Part shown: positions 33,605 to 44,373 of the stretch, piece after piece
How positions within the stretch are numbered: the stretch's first letter is position 1
How the letters are laid out: every line of letters begins with the position of its first letter
NCBI GenBank assembly: GCA_001600635.1
Contig: BCKL01000006.1
Coordinates: 124,001 to 188,000 of the forward strand
Source of the DNA: Leucosporidium creatinivorum
Lineage: Eukaryota; Basidiomycota; Microbotryomycetes; Leucosporidiales; Leucosporidiaceae
Direction of reading: 5' to 3'
Length of the DNA: 64,000 bases
Notes under the pieces: generated by a model
Databases searched by the model: none
What the model was told of the DNA's origin: nothing
Seen by the model: only the letters and a program-made list of their open reading frames with translations
Made by a program: the position numbers and the translations under genes

Positions 33605-34268
33605 AACTCGGCGCTGCTCGGCGAAGTCCACCTCGGCGCAAAGTGTGCTTGACGAGAGCGGTCCGCTGATCTGCAGGGTCCTGGCAAACTGCAATTAACA
33701 CACCTCTAAGCTACCCTGCCCCCTCATCAGTCGACCCACAGCCCCTCTCCCAGCTCCCTTCGCCTCGCCCTCCCTACTCTAGCTCTCACCTCCCTCTCCC
33801 GCTTCACTCGTCTCACCTCGTCTTCTCAGCTTCGCCACCACCACTCGACCGGAAAGCTACAAAGTGAAGCTCTACTCGACTGCTACACGCCCCGTCGACC
33901 GCTACACCGCTACTCGACCTCGAGAGGACGCTTTGCTGGAAGCTGCTGAGATTGGGAGGCGCGTTTGCTGGTGATTGAAGGTGAGTTGGAGGTTGCTGGG
34001 CTGTGGGCTGGAGGCAAGGATGTAGGATGAGCTGCTGCTGCTGCTGCTGGGACTGGGACTGGGGAGCAGCGGGGTGGGAGGAAGGCGCCCGTGTTGAGCG
34101 ATGCTGCTCAGTCCTTGGGACTGCAGAGGGCACGGCCACGAGGTGAAGCAAAGCAGCAGCGTACACTACTCGTGAGACCAAGAAGCTGACCCCCGTCTTC
34201 CTCTTCCGCACAGCTCTTCCCCTTCCCCTCCTTCGCCAACTCTCCTCCGACTCGCTCGCTCGCTCGAC
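33605..34268 (+). repeat. F-box upstream block, copy C (inverted)
   Basis: Relative to copies A and B this block lies in the opposite orientation, again directly upstream of an F-box ATG. The distal end CGCTGCTCGGCGAAGTCCAC (33615-33634) is the complement of the element near 16025 and 20940. The central stretch (33840-34090) is the complement of 20560-20770 with very few differences. Confidence 0.75.
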
Positions 34269-35350
34269 ATGGCAGTCATCCAAGATCTACCGCCCGAGCT
34301 ACTCAGGAGGATTCTCGAGCTACTCGCCAGCGATTCGGCTCCACAGAGGGACTTGCACAGCACTTGCCTCGTCGCGCACGCCTGGACGAGCCCTTCGCAG
34401 CAGCTGCTGCTCTACACCAGCGGCCTCTCTCAAGTCATCAGATACCTAAAGCAGCATACGACCGGTCCTCTACCTCATTCCCGTGTGAAAGCGCTTGCGG
34501 TCACCAATCAGCACGCAGCTGAGCTCCAGATGCTTGGGAAAGCCGAGTTGCTCGTCGAGGAGCTGGACGTCGGCTTGGACTTTGCGGCCGGCAACGAGCT
34601 CCAGCAGACTCTGGCGCCCGTCTCGGTTCCAAGACGCTTGATCAGCAGTAAGCAATAGACCTCAATCTTCTGAAGGGAGCTCAAGGCTAACTCTGCTTCG
34701 CAGCGATCCGCACCCTCTCGCTCAGCGCTCTTATCACGCTGGACGACGCCGGAGATGCAGCCAGCCTCGCTTTCGCTCTGAAGGAGCTCACTATATGCTC
34801 ATGGTGCACGCCAGCCCCAAACCTCCTCCAGCCTCTCGCCGCTCTCACCGTCAACGTCTCGGAGCTCAGCCTCTTGCACGGAGGTGGCGCGTTCCCTAGC
34901 TACGCGAACGGGCCTTTCGCGCAGATAGGTCCTCGACTGGTCAGTCTCAAACTATAGGACCCATTCGCGTCCTCGCCGACATCGATCGAGGGCACACTCG
35001 GTGCACTCCTTCCACACCGAGCCGACTTGACGGGCCAATTCTCTATGAGCTCCTTCCTTGCCTCGTGCACGGCTCTCAAGCAACTTTACCTTGTCATCTC
35101 AGATGGGAGCAGCATACTTCCCGTCTTCAACTCCCTCAGGGCCAAGCTGCAGAGTTGTTCGGTCACCACACGCCGAGCACAAGTCGGAGTCGACATGACG
35201 GGGATCTGGAGCGCCCTAGCACTTCCTGCGCTTGCGGAACTCAGCTGCTGGGTAGTGGGGGACGATTGCTGGAGCGAGTCGAAACATTGCGAGCGCATGA
35301 TGTGGGAGTTCAGCTGCCAAGCTCGCGGCATTGCATATCTCCTGCGGTGA
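34269..35350 (+). pseudogene. F-box/LRR-like paralog, apparently decayed
   Basis: Begins intact: MAVIQDLPPELLRRILEL, then LVAHAWTSPSQQLLLYTSG. An intron (donor after ATCAGCA near 34647, acceptor TTCGCAG near 34702) joins to IRTLSLSALITLDDAGDAAS. The frame then meets a TAG at 34955-34957 (after GPRLVSLKL) and continues open for about 130 codons with recognisable family sequence (FSMSSFLASCTALKQLYLV, CQARGI). The C-terminal signature EPRDERRFFT is lost: the reading ends ...ARGIAYLLR. One premature stop plus loss of the otherwise invariant end argues for a pseudogene; stop readthrough or a truncated F-box-only product are alternatives. Confidence 0.72.
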
Positions 35351-36012
35351 ACGGTGAGTCTGCTGCCTACATCAGCCACCGTTGCGAGGCTAACTTTCCT
35401 CTCTTTCTTCTAGTCGAGAGCTGACGAGTGCTCTGTAAGGGGAGCCCTTGCTCGACACCCACCTTCGCCGAGGGTCGAGCTGATCACTTTCGCGCCTCAG
35501 ATGATCGTGCTGGCTTGCTGGCTAGCTAGGAGAGATGGTACGATACTTTAGCTCTCGATTCAACTTTTGCTACGCTTCCTTCGGTGCGAGGAGAGTTGCG
35601 AGCAATCGCTAGCAGTGCTCGGCGATGGCTCACCAGCTCAAGCGGCGCGGTTGAGGTTAACAGGCTTCCTCCTGAGCGAATGGCGGCTCTCAGACTTGAT
35701 GTACCGTGTACGAGGTGGACAACGAGCAGGAAACACTCCCAACAAGGCCACGAGACCAAGAACTGAATCGCGAGGGGAAGGCAAGCCGAGCGCTGTAAAG
35801 TCCGCCGTTCCAAACTCGCCTCTTCGACTCCACCAATTCACTCGTCTTTGCACTTCGACCCTTCGAACGCCACAGCAAGCCGCCAGCTACCACTTCTACG
35901 CCTCAATAGCAGTTACTTGCCCGGCCCGACGGCAAGTCGACTCCCCGGACTGAACCACGCCCAGCGAAGGCTGACCTTCTGCTCTTTCGAACAGCCCAGC
36001 AGCAGCACGACG
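35351..36012. promoter_or_regulatory. Region upstream of the mitochondrial lyase gene
   Basis: 662 bp without a recognisable gene. A branch/acceptor pair (GCTGACC ... GAACAG, ending at 35994) just before the ATG at 36013 suggests a 5' UTR intron. Confidence 0.45.
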
Positions 36013-38304
36013 ATGCTTCGCAACTCTGTGTCCAAGACCCTTCGTCTCTCTACTCGCCAACAGCTCCCCCGCCTCGCCCTCTCCTCCACTCGCGTCGTCC
36101 TGCCCCGCGTCAGCAGCATGAGCTCCGCTCGCTTCAACTCGACCAGCAGCACCTCAGCAGCACCACTCTACCGCCTCGACCCTCCTACAGAAGCCGAAGA
36201 AGCTGCCGACTTTGCCGCACAAGTCACCTCCATCGAGGAGTGGTTCTCCTCGCCCCGTTTCGCTGGACTTAAACGACCTTACTCCGCCGAGCTGGTAGCG
36301 ACCAAGCGTGGAACCCAGCCCGTGTCGCCTCTGCAACCCGCCAACATCTCGGCCAAGAAGCTGCATGCCTCGCTCACTCGCGCGCAAGAAGCAGGCCGCC
36401 CGCTCCACACCATGGGCGCCATCGACCCGATTCAAATGACCCAGATGGCACCTCACCTAGACGTGCTGTATGTCAGTGGATGGGCCGCTAGCTCAGTCCT
36501 CACCACCGGCAACAACGAGGTGGGGCCCGACCTCGCCGATTACCCCTACACGACGGTGCCGAACCAGGTGCACAGGCTCAGGAAGGCGCAGGAGATGCAC
36601 GACAGGAAGATGTGGGATGAGAGGAGGAATGGAAACGGTCCTTGGGTGGACTACTTGAGGCCCATTATCGCTGATGGAGATACTGGGTCAGTCTTTCGTC
36701 TCGCTTCTCGGAGTTCGCAGACTGACCTCCCTCTTCAACAGCCACGGAGGTCTATCCTCGGTCATGAAGCTCGCCAAAGTATTCGGCGAGTCGGGCGTGT
36801 CCGCCGTACACTTCGAGGACCAGCTCCACGGCGGCAAGAAGTGCGGTCACCAAGCCGGCAAAGTCCTCGTCCCCATGTCCGAGCACGTCTCTCGCCTCAT
36901 CGCCGCTCGCATGCAGTGGGACATCATGGGCCTTGAGACCCTCTTGATCGCTAGGACCGATGCGGAAAGCGCCAAGCTCATCTCTAGTACGGCGGATGCG
37001 AGGGATCACGAGTTCGTGCTCGGTGTCGAGACGTTCGAGGGAGAGAAGGCTGGGCTGGCCGAGGAGATTGCGAGGGCCGAGAGGGCGGGAAAGAGTGGGA
37101 AGGAGATTGACGAGATCGAGACCAAGTGGATGGAGGGCGTTAAGCTCGTCACTTTCGATGAGGGTGAGTCTCTCTCTCGCTTGTTCCCGGCGCCGAGCTG
37201 ACCTCCTCCGCTCTCGTTGAACAGCCGTCAAGCGCCACCTCGCTCGCAAGCTCTCCGCGTCGGACGCCGAGTCCAAGTTCGAGCAGTACATGTCCAAGGT
37301 TACCAACGCCGATCTCACCAACCGAGAAGCTCGCCTCGTCGCAAAGGAGATCGCACGTGAGGAGGTCAAGTGGGACTGGGACCTGCCCAGGACCAAGGAG
37401 GGATACTACCACTACCAGGGCGGTGTTGCTGTACGTGTCTTTTCGTGCTGTGACGACAGGATGAGAGCTGACTCGGCGTTGACCCTCGCAGGCCGCCATG
37501 AAGCGCACGCTCACCTACTCGCCAAACGCCGACCTCCTCTGGCTCGAGACCAAGGAGCCCAACCTCCAGCAAGCTCAAGGCTTCGCCCGCGACATCCACG
37601 CCAAGTATCCCGCCAAGTGAGTCGCTTGCCTCGTCGCCTTCCCCCTCAACTTCGCCCTCCCCTTGGCCAGCTCGCTGACAGTGCATCATTGAGCAGGTGG
37701 CTCGTTTACAACCTCTCTCCCTCGTTCAACTGGGGAGCCCACGGCTTTAGCAAGGAGCAGCTCAAGTCATTCGTTTGGGACTTGGGCAAGGTCGGCTTCA
37801 ACCTGCAGCTCATCTCGCTCGCGGGACTGCATAGCACTGCTGTCGTGACTGGTGAGCTCACTTCTTTCCCGCACAAGATCCCCTTCGCCTCCCGCCTCTT
37901 CTCCTGAACCGACCGCTGAGCTTCCCTCTACCGCCTTCGACCCGCCCTCTGCCTCCCTCTCGCTCCCTCTCCCTCTCTCTCGCCCCTACCTCCCCTCTTC
38001 CCGCCTCTTACTCTAACTCTACTCGTCACCCAACAGCCGAGCTCGCCCAGCGCTACAAGACAGAAGGCATGCTCGCCTACGTCGAGCTGATCCAGCAGAA
38101 GGAGAAGGAGATCGGCTGCGACGTCCTCACTCACCAAAAGTGGAGCGGAGCGAGCTACATCGACCGGGTGCTGAACGGTGAGTACTTTCGTCAGCCACTG
38201 TACCACACGAGCAAAGGACTGATCTCCTTCGCTTCGCAGCCGTCTCGGCGGGATCTTCGGCGACCGCCGCAAGTGGAAAGGACTCGACCGAGGGAACGTT
38301 CTGA
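36013..38304 (+). CDS. Isocitrate lyase family protein, mitochondrial (probable 2-methylisocitrate lyase)
   Basis: The N-terminus [18 protein letters not shown], rich in Arg/Ser/Leu without acids, is a mitochondrial presequence. The body carries the ICL superfamily signature: [31 protein letters not shown], the catalytic [17 protein letters not shown], and [16 protein letters not shown], then [16 protein letters not shown]. It ends without a peroxisomal SKL (...DSTEGTF, TGA 38302-38304). Glyoxylate-cycle ICL in fungi usually lacks a mitochondrial presequence, whereas 2-methylisocitrate lyase of the propionate (methylcitrate) pathway has one. The mitochondrial assignment therefore favours the latter, making pyruvate and succinate from 2-methylisocitrate. 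Plain isocitrate lyase cannot be excluded from sequence alone. Exons are joined by short introns with CTGAC branches. Confidence 0.85.
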
Positions 38305-38567
38305 TGTGCTCGAGTCACGGATCCCAAGCAAACGCAATGTATTTAGAGGTTAGCAGTACTCCCGCTCGTGATCCTTGACGCGCAAGAGGTGAAGCGAGCG
38401 CCGAGGTTCGGCAATCGTTAGGTGAAGCTGTTAACTCACGAGCCGACGCTTCGCTAGCGCGGTCTGCTCTCTATGATGAGCCGATAAATTCCAACATGAC
38501 TCGCCCAAAATTATCTATACACAGCTCAAGCCCGCTCGACCGCCGCCCGTGAACACCCTCCCCCCCT

Positions 38568-40945
38568 CTACACCCTCACAACCCCAGCCTGCACCTGCTG
38601 CTCCATCTCCTTATCCCCCTTGAAATCCCTCGCCTCACCCTCCGCTGCCTCCTCAACATCATGAATCTTGATCGACCCGGTATCGTACTCCGAGCTTCCG
38701 CCGAGCCTCCACCAGAGGAAGAGGGTGAGGAAGAACGAAACGACCAACAGGCCGAAGCAGACCCAATTGCCCTTGATGTAGCGAGGTGCGTCGGTGCTGA
38801 TGAAGAGGAAGGGGGCGACGGCTCCGGCGGCTGTGAGGTGACGGAAGAGAGAGCAAGGGATCGCCGAAGGGACACGAAAACAAGGGAAGAGGTCAGCCAT
38901 GGCTCTCCGAAAGACAATAGACGCCTCAAAGCGAGATATAGCGCTTGTGAGACTGTACTCACTGTTGGCGAGGGCAATCAGTCCACCCGTCGCAATCGCG
39001 GTCGCCGTTGCTCCAGCGACGGTGGCCGTACGGAAGGCAAGGAAAGGGATGACGGCGGCGTTGGTGCAGGCAATCAGGAAGACGCCGAGATATCTCACGC
39101 CCCAGTTGGTCACCGAGGCGAGGAGTACGTAGCTGCAGAGCCAGAGGAGACCGGTCAGCTCTCGCTTTCGCCGATCCGGACTTGAGGCAGCCACTCACCC
39201 AGTCATGACGAGTGCGAGACCAGCGAGGATGTGCATTGGACGCTCGCGAGTGCGATCGGAATGCCAGCTGTTGGCGATGATGACGAAGAAGGCGAACTGA
39301 GGGAGACGAGGTACTGGTCAGCGTAGAAAAGCGATCGAGTTGTGGGTGCAGACTCACGACATTGGGAGGGACACCCATAAGCTGAGCCTTGGTTCCCTCG
39401 AAGCCAAGAGAAGCGACGATGGTGGGGTAGAAGTAGCCAAAAGCATTGAGCGAGTTGGTCCTGCGCGCCGGAGGGTGGTCAGCTCGGCGCTCTTCGAACC
39501 AGGCTTGACTCGAGCTCACATGCAAAAGTAGTGGATGGCAAACACCCAGAACTGCCACGACTTGAGGCAGTTGATCGCCTCGGTCTTGTCGAAGTGCTTG
39601 TCCGTACCCTTGGGAGCCGAATCGCCGAGCCGAGCAACAGCGAAGGCGCGCTCATCGGGCGACAGGAAGGCCGCCGTCTCGGGGAAGTCGGGGAGGCAGA
39701 ACCATACAAGTACACCGCAAAGGATGGCGGGGATGCCCTCGAGGATGAACTGGAGACGAAGAGGGTCAGAGCTTGCCACGAGGCGCTTCGGGCGGACTCA
39801 CAAGCCATTGCCAACCGTGGAGCTTAGCCATGCCATTCATCTCTCCAACGCCGGCAGCGATGAGGCTTCCGAAGGCTCCAGCTACTGCGACCGATGCACT
39901 GAAGATGCTCATCCTTGTTGCGCGCTCGTCGGGCTTGTACTGCGAAGGGAAATGAGGGTGAGTGAGGTTTGGACGAGAGGCGAGGACTGGACAACGTACC
40001 CAGAAGCACAAATAGTAGATAACTCCCGGGAAGAATCTGTAGCGAAAGATGAGTGACGAGGGGCAAGGTAAGGAGGGACAGGTGGAGAGGATGGCAAAGA
40101 GGATGAGGGGATTAATTCGGCTCCCAACTCTCGCTGACCTCTGTAACCCGGCCACCAGGGCGCTACACGCAACAGAGCGAGCACTCACCCGGCTTCCATG
40201 ATTCCCAGGAAGATCCGGCACACGATGAGACCTGTGAGAAAGGAAGCAGCGTCAGTCACGGAAAGCTTTCGCTGCTCGGCGACCGCTGCGATGCTGCAAG
40301 GCGACGACTTGAGGGCTAAGCTCACCTTCATAGGTCGTAACAGCAGTGGTACAGATGGTGACGATTCCCCAGGAGACCTGTTGAGGGGTTATAAGATCAG
40401 CTAGGTGCTTCTCGGCGGGGAGAGAGACGATTGACTCGCCATGATCCTCGCTATCCACTTGCTAGGAGTGAAGCGCTTCATCGCCAGGTTGGAAGGGAAC
40501 TCGAACAAACAGTAGGGGATGAAGAACAGCGCGATGAGGACGTTATAGCGCGAGCCCTTGAGGTTGAGCATCTCGACCATGCTCGCTCCGGGGATGTCGT
40601 TGTTGAGTGTCCTGGCTGATCCCAATCCGGTGCGGTCGATGTAGTTGAGAAAGTAGGACAAGATGATGAGGGGCATGATCCGCTTGTCTGCAGTGTGGAG
40701 GAGGAAGTCAGCTCGGCGAGGATGGTTCGGGACTTATCGCCGACGAACTCACCCATCTTGCGCACGATGCGCTTCTCCATGATGCGTCTGTGGTGTAGGT
40801 GAATGTTGACGGTCAGTGTTCACATCTGAGGACCTCTGTGAGTCTCAAACGAGCTACAGCAACCCCTCAGCGCAAGCGGCTCGCTCGCCGACGGGGAAGG
40901 GCCAGTCTGACAAAGAAGGGGGGCTTACTGTTCTTCGTTGTTCAT
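38568..40945 (-). CDS. MFS transporter, anion:cation symporter (allantoate/nicotinate-type) family
   Basis: Minus strand: MNNEEQ spliced to RIMEKRIVRKM and DKRIMPLIILSYFLNYIDRT, the typical start of ACS-family fungal permeases (Dal5/Tna1-like). Then come the loop after TM2/3 and FFIPYCLFEFPSNLAMKRF, LRLQFILEGIPAILCGVLVW, LPDFPETAAFLSPDERAFA, NWGVRYLGVFLIACTNAAVI, and the last helix WVCFGLLVVSFFLTLFLWW. A hydrophilic, acidic cytosolic tail follows. Around ten short introns. These transporters import small carboxylates such as allantoate, nicotinate, biotin or pantothenate; the substrate cannot be assigned. Convergent with the lyase gene (263 bp between stops). Confidence 0.87.
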
Positions 40946-41564
40946 GGCCGGCAAGCAGAGTGAGATAGCTCGAGATGAGGATAGAGAAGATAGAGAGCCA
41001 AGAAACGAAGGAGAACGAGAGGAAGGAAAGGCGGAGAGGGCGATTGCGAACCGCTCTAAAAAATCTCGGCGAAGGCGGAGGGGGAAGGTGGGGGCCGCCA
41101 TCGCCGCTGTGTGATTGTGGCGGTTACCTCCGATTCCCTGAAGAGTGATACGACTAGTGAGGAACGGCCAAGGGGAGGTTGGAGGATTGCGAGAGGCTTT
41201 GGGATAATTTGCTCCGAGGCAGCGGAGGGTGTGCTGATAAGGATGCAGAGGGAGATGGAGATGGCGGAGAGATGTGAGAGGGGGACAACGGCGAGGTCGG
41301 GCGTCGAGGAGCGATGTGTAGCCTTCTTGAGATGAGAGAAGAGCAGGAAGGAGTTCAGGCTTCGTTCGCACGTCCGCTGTCGCCGAGATTGAGCGCCGAG
41401 GCAGTTGTGAGGTCGAATAACAGGCTCCAGGACCGTCCCAGAGCGCGCTGTAGCGAAACACCGCTGCGAGACGAAAGCGACGAAGCGGATCCAGGTCAAG
41501 CCAAGTCAAGCTCCTCTCTTCTCCTCCGACCGCTTCGACCTCTCATCTCAATTCTTCGAAACCG
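40946..41564. promoter_or_regulatory. Divergent promoter region MFS / fucosyltransferase-like
   Basis: 619 bp with no recognisable gene on either strand. Presumed to hold both promoters; no specific element identified. Confidence 0.35.
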
Positions 41565-43547
41565 ATGCGCCGCGTCGCTAGGCTCATCTGCAGCGTGCTC
41601 GTCATGCTCTTCCTATCACTCTGGCTCCTCAGCCCTGTCGTAGATAGGTGAAAACCGCCCCGTCGTGCTCTGTCGAGGTCGTGCGAGAGGCGAGCTGGGA
41701 GGAAAGGGAGCTCGGCGCAGACAAGTAGGAGCAACGGTGAGTTCGGCCGTCTCCGAGTCAGGTCTCAGAGAGCTGACGAGCCATTTGACCCTCCACAATC
41801 CCTCCCATCCCCAGCCTCAACGCTACCACCCTGCTCCCGCTCCCTTCTCCTCCAGCTCAGCGGCAAGAGAGGCTTCGCGTCGGAGTATACGAGGCTCCTA
41901 CGGGCAGCTGCGGTGGGTGGATACTACGAGTATGAGGTCGTGCTCGACGCGGAGCAGCAGGACGGGAGATGGGTGTACGGCGAGTTGAGCGAGTAGGTTG
42001 TCTCCCTCTTGCGCCGGCTGGGGGACGGAACGAGCGAGGAAAGGGGGATAGCTGATCCTCCTGAATACACATAGCTACTTCGATCTACCACGTCCAAAAT
42101 GCCAAGTTGACCCCCGAGCGCAGAGAGTCGAGATGGGAGGCCCACCGTCAACGCTCGCTCGCCTGCTTGGGCTATCGTGGACTCATAGGGCGCATGTGAT
42201 CGCTCCGAGGTCAATTAACGTGTACGTGACGTGCCCTGCTGCTCTTCTCCACTCGGAGGTGAGCGAGGCTGACTCTGTCGCGATGCTCGGATCAGCCTCG
42301 ACGAACTCTTCCTCGGGATCAGCACCTCTCCCGTCGAGCTCACCTCGCTACACCACCAAGAGCTCGACGACTACCCTCCTACTCTCCCTCTATCAGCTAA
42401 TCAGACTCTTCCCGAGCCGGACGCCTCCTCCCTCACTTCTGTGTCGAGCGCGAGCTCAGCGCTGACCCCCCTCCTCGGGCAACCAGGATCTTCCGCTCAC
42501 TTCGACTGCTCAGCTACGAAGCTCGTCAATGGTGGAAGCTCTCACCCGAGCTGCGAGGTATGGTCAGAGCAGCAAAGAAGCAGCTGGGAATTTGGGGCAA
42601 GGCTGCTCGGCGCCGACCGATCGTGGGCGTGCATATTCGGTGCGTCTCCTTTCTCCCCTCTCTCCTCTCTCCTGCTGCCCCTCTATTCTTGTAAAACCCC
42701 CAGAGAACAAGCTGACAAAGAGCGCGCACCACAGACTCGACGACAAATGCGCCGAAACGGGCAACCTCGCCTACTCTCCCCTCCGCTTCGCCTCTCCCTT
42801 CCAGGCTCAGCTCCTCCGCCCCAGCCGTCATGGTTCGACCTGCTCGGAAGCTGAAGATGGAGCTGTGCTTGGCAAACAGCAAGCGGAGTGCTACCTCAGC
42901 GCTATTGAGCGGGCTCTCGGCGCGGAGGGCAGTAGGAAAGGGAGGAAGAGAGGCAAGCCGCTGGTGCTGGTTATGAGCGATGATGCGAGGGCTGGAAGGG
43001 GGTTGGAGGAATCTAGTAAGAGTAGCGGTGGGAGGGGAGATGGGTGGGAGTGGGTTGCGCTGCATGAAGTAGTAGGGAAGGAGCAGCTCGGCGATGACGG
43101 CGGAAGAGCGGGGGGGTTCAACAGCTCGAGCTTCCGAGATGTGGGTTGCTCGCTTTCTCTTCTCGTGAAAGAGTAGTAGCTGATCCTATTGTGACACCGC
43201 TCCACAGCTCCCCCTCCCCACCCGCATCGCCCAAACCAAGCCCTTCCTTGTCTCCCTCACCCTCCTCGCCGAGGTGGCGGATGCGGTCGTCATTACGGGG
43301 TCTTCGAACGTGGGACGGTGAGTCATCATACTGTGGCGCTTCTTCGAGGGGGCAGAGCTGACAAGCTAAGGTGAGGCGAGCAGACTTCTCACCATGCTGC
43401 TCGGCGAGGGCGAGCGGAAGCAGTCGAGGAGCGAGAGGGTGTGGTCTTGCGATGTGAGAGTGAGGTCGAGGTGGCCGTCCCCAGTTTGGGCTGACCGCTG
43501 ACGGTCTTCTCCGCTCGCAGTGGTTCCCTACGGCTCGTTACCAGTGA
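41565..43547 (+). CDS. Type II membrane fucosyltransferase-like protein
   Basis: The N-terminus MRRVARLICSVLVMLFLSLW (Arg-rich start then one hydrophobic segment) is a Golgi-type signal anchor. The lumenal part has LLLQLSGKRGFASEYTRLLR, YYEYEVVLDAEQQDGRWVYG, and YFDLPRPKC. Further on are RRPIVGVHIRLDDKC (the VGVHxR-DKC motif of the GT23/GT65-like GDP-fucose binding fold), KPLVLVMSDDA, and ADAVVITGSSNVGRLLTMLL, like the SSN.GRL motif of alpha-1,6-fucosyltransferases. It ends WFPTARYQ, TGA 43545-43547. The acceptor is unknown. The second coding exon would be about 11 nt (near 41731), deduced only from frame, so the region just after the anchor is uncertain. Confidence 0.65.
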
Positions 43548-43804
43548 CTCGGCGGAGGGGCGGTTTCGGCGATTGAAGGGTGGCTCGCGAGCAAGGGGCG
43601 GTAAGAGTCGGAGGGTGGACGAGCTGGTGATAGTGATGCGAGTACTTGCAAGCTAATAACGATGTACCACTACAGATGCTGGGAAAGAGGAGAGCGAAGC
43701 GTCAGCGCGAGCTTTGCATCGCCGAGAAGCAGCAAAGAGCTCACCTTCTACCGTCTCCGACCGCCAAACGCTTTCCCCTCACATCCGAGTTCTTCCGTAC
43801 ACCT

Positions 43805-44218
43805 CTATAACCCCGCCCAATCCCTCAACTGCTGCACCTGCTCCGGACTCAGCCCTCTGCCCTCGGTCAAACTCCGAACCTCTTCCTCATGCCTGCTCTC
43901 GTCTATTGAACCCTCCTTGATGCCCTTGCGGATGGACAGTGCTTGCAGGATGTAGGGTGAGATGTCAACAGGCTCGGCGGCCTTGACTGATGGTGATGAA
44001 GTCGATTCGGAGGGGTCGGAGGGGTCGGAGGGAGCAGCGTCGGCGGCAGAGGGAGAAGGGTCCGAGGAGAGGGAGAGTTGGTAGGAGGATAACAAGTGGT
44101 TGATGCCTGCTCCTGTAGCGCGTTGGAGAGCGAGTTCGATTTGCTGTAGCTGTTGTTCGAGGTGAGCGACGCGCTGGAGAGCTGCTGGCAGGGAAGTTGG
44201 TGGCGCTGAGGAGGTCAT
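43805..44218 (-). CDS. Small coiled-coil protein, unrecognised, possibly mitochondrial
   Basis: Single-exon minus-strand ORF. From ATG 44218: MTSSAPPTSLPAALQRVAHL, a heptad-like EQQLQQIELALQRA, a Ser/Pro/Asp spacer, and a helical end with ILQALSIRKGIKEGSIDESR and LSPEQVQQLRDWAGL. In-frame upstream ATGs at 44278 and 44353 extend it; from 44278 the leader MLARCSRSLSSTTTLHASRS looks like a mitochondrial presequence, so that start is attractive. I do not recognise a family. Its 5' end is close to the SMC6 start (ATG 44374), so the two share a compact divergent promoter. Confidence 0.55.
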   Translation of the reverse strand: MTSSAPPTSLPAALQRVAHLEQQLQQIELALQRATGAGINHLLSSYQLSLSSDPSPSAADAAPSDPSDPSESTSSPSVKAAEPVDISPYILQALSIRKGIKEGSIDESRHEEEVRSLTEGRGLSPEQVQQLRDWAGL

Positions 44219-44373
44219 GGAGCGGGAAGCGTGTAGGGTGGTAGTACTGGATAGAGATCGACTACAGCGAGCGAGCATACAGATTGCGAGTTGCTGGCGG
44301 GAGCGAGGGAAGCGGCTCGAGACGCGACTTCGCTTCTCCTCCTCCTCCTTCATCTTTCTGCACCTCTTCAGCC

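Noticed and set aside
33605-34268. Copy C of the F-box upstream block as an LTR or MITE insertion
   Set aside because: No terminal inverted repeats or target-site duplication visible; the block always abuts an F-box ATG, so co-duplication with the gene is simpler, though a genome search is needed to be sure.
34941-34957. Tiny intron GTCAGT...TATAG that would remove the premature TAG in the F-box pseudogene
   Set aside because: It would be about 17 nt, far below the 45-75 nt introns seen throughout the window, and has no branch site.
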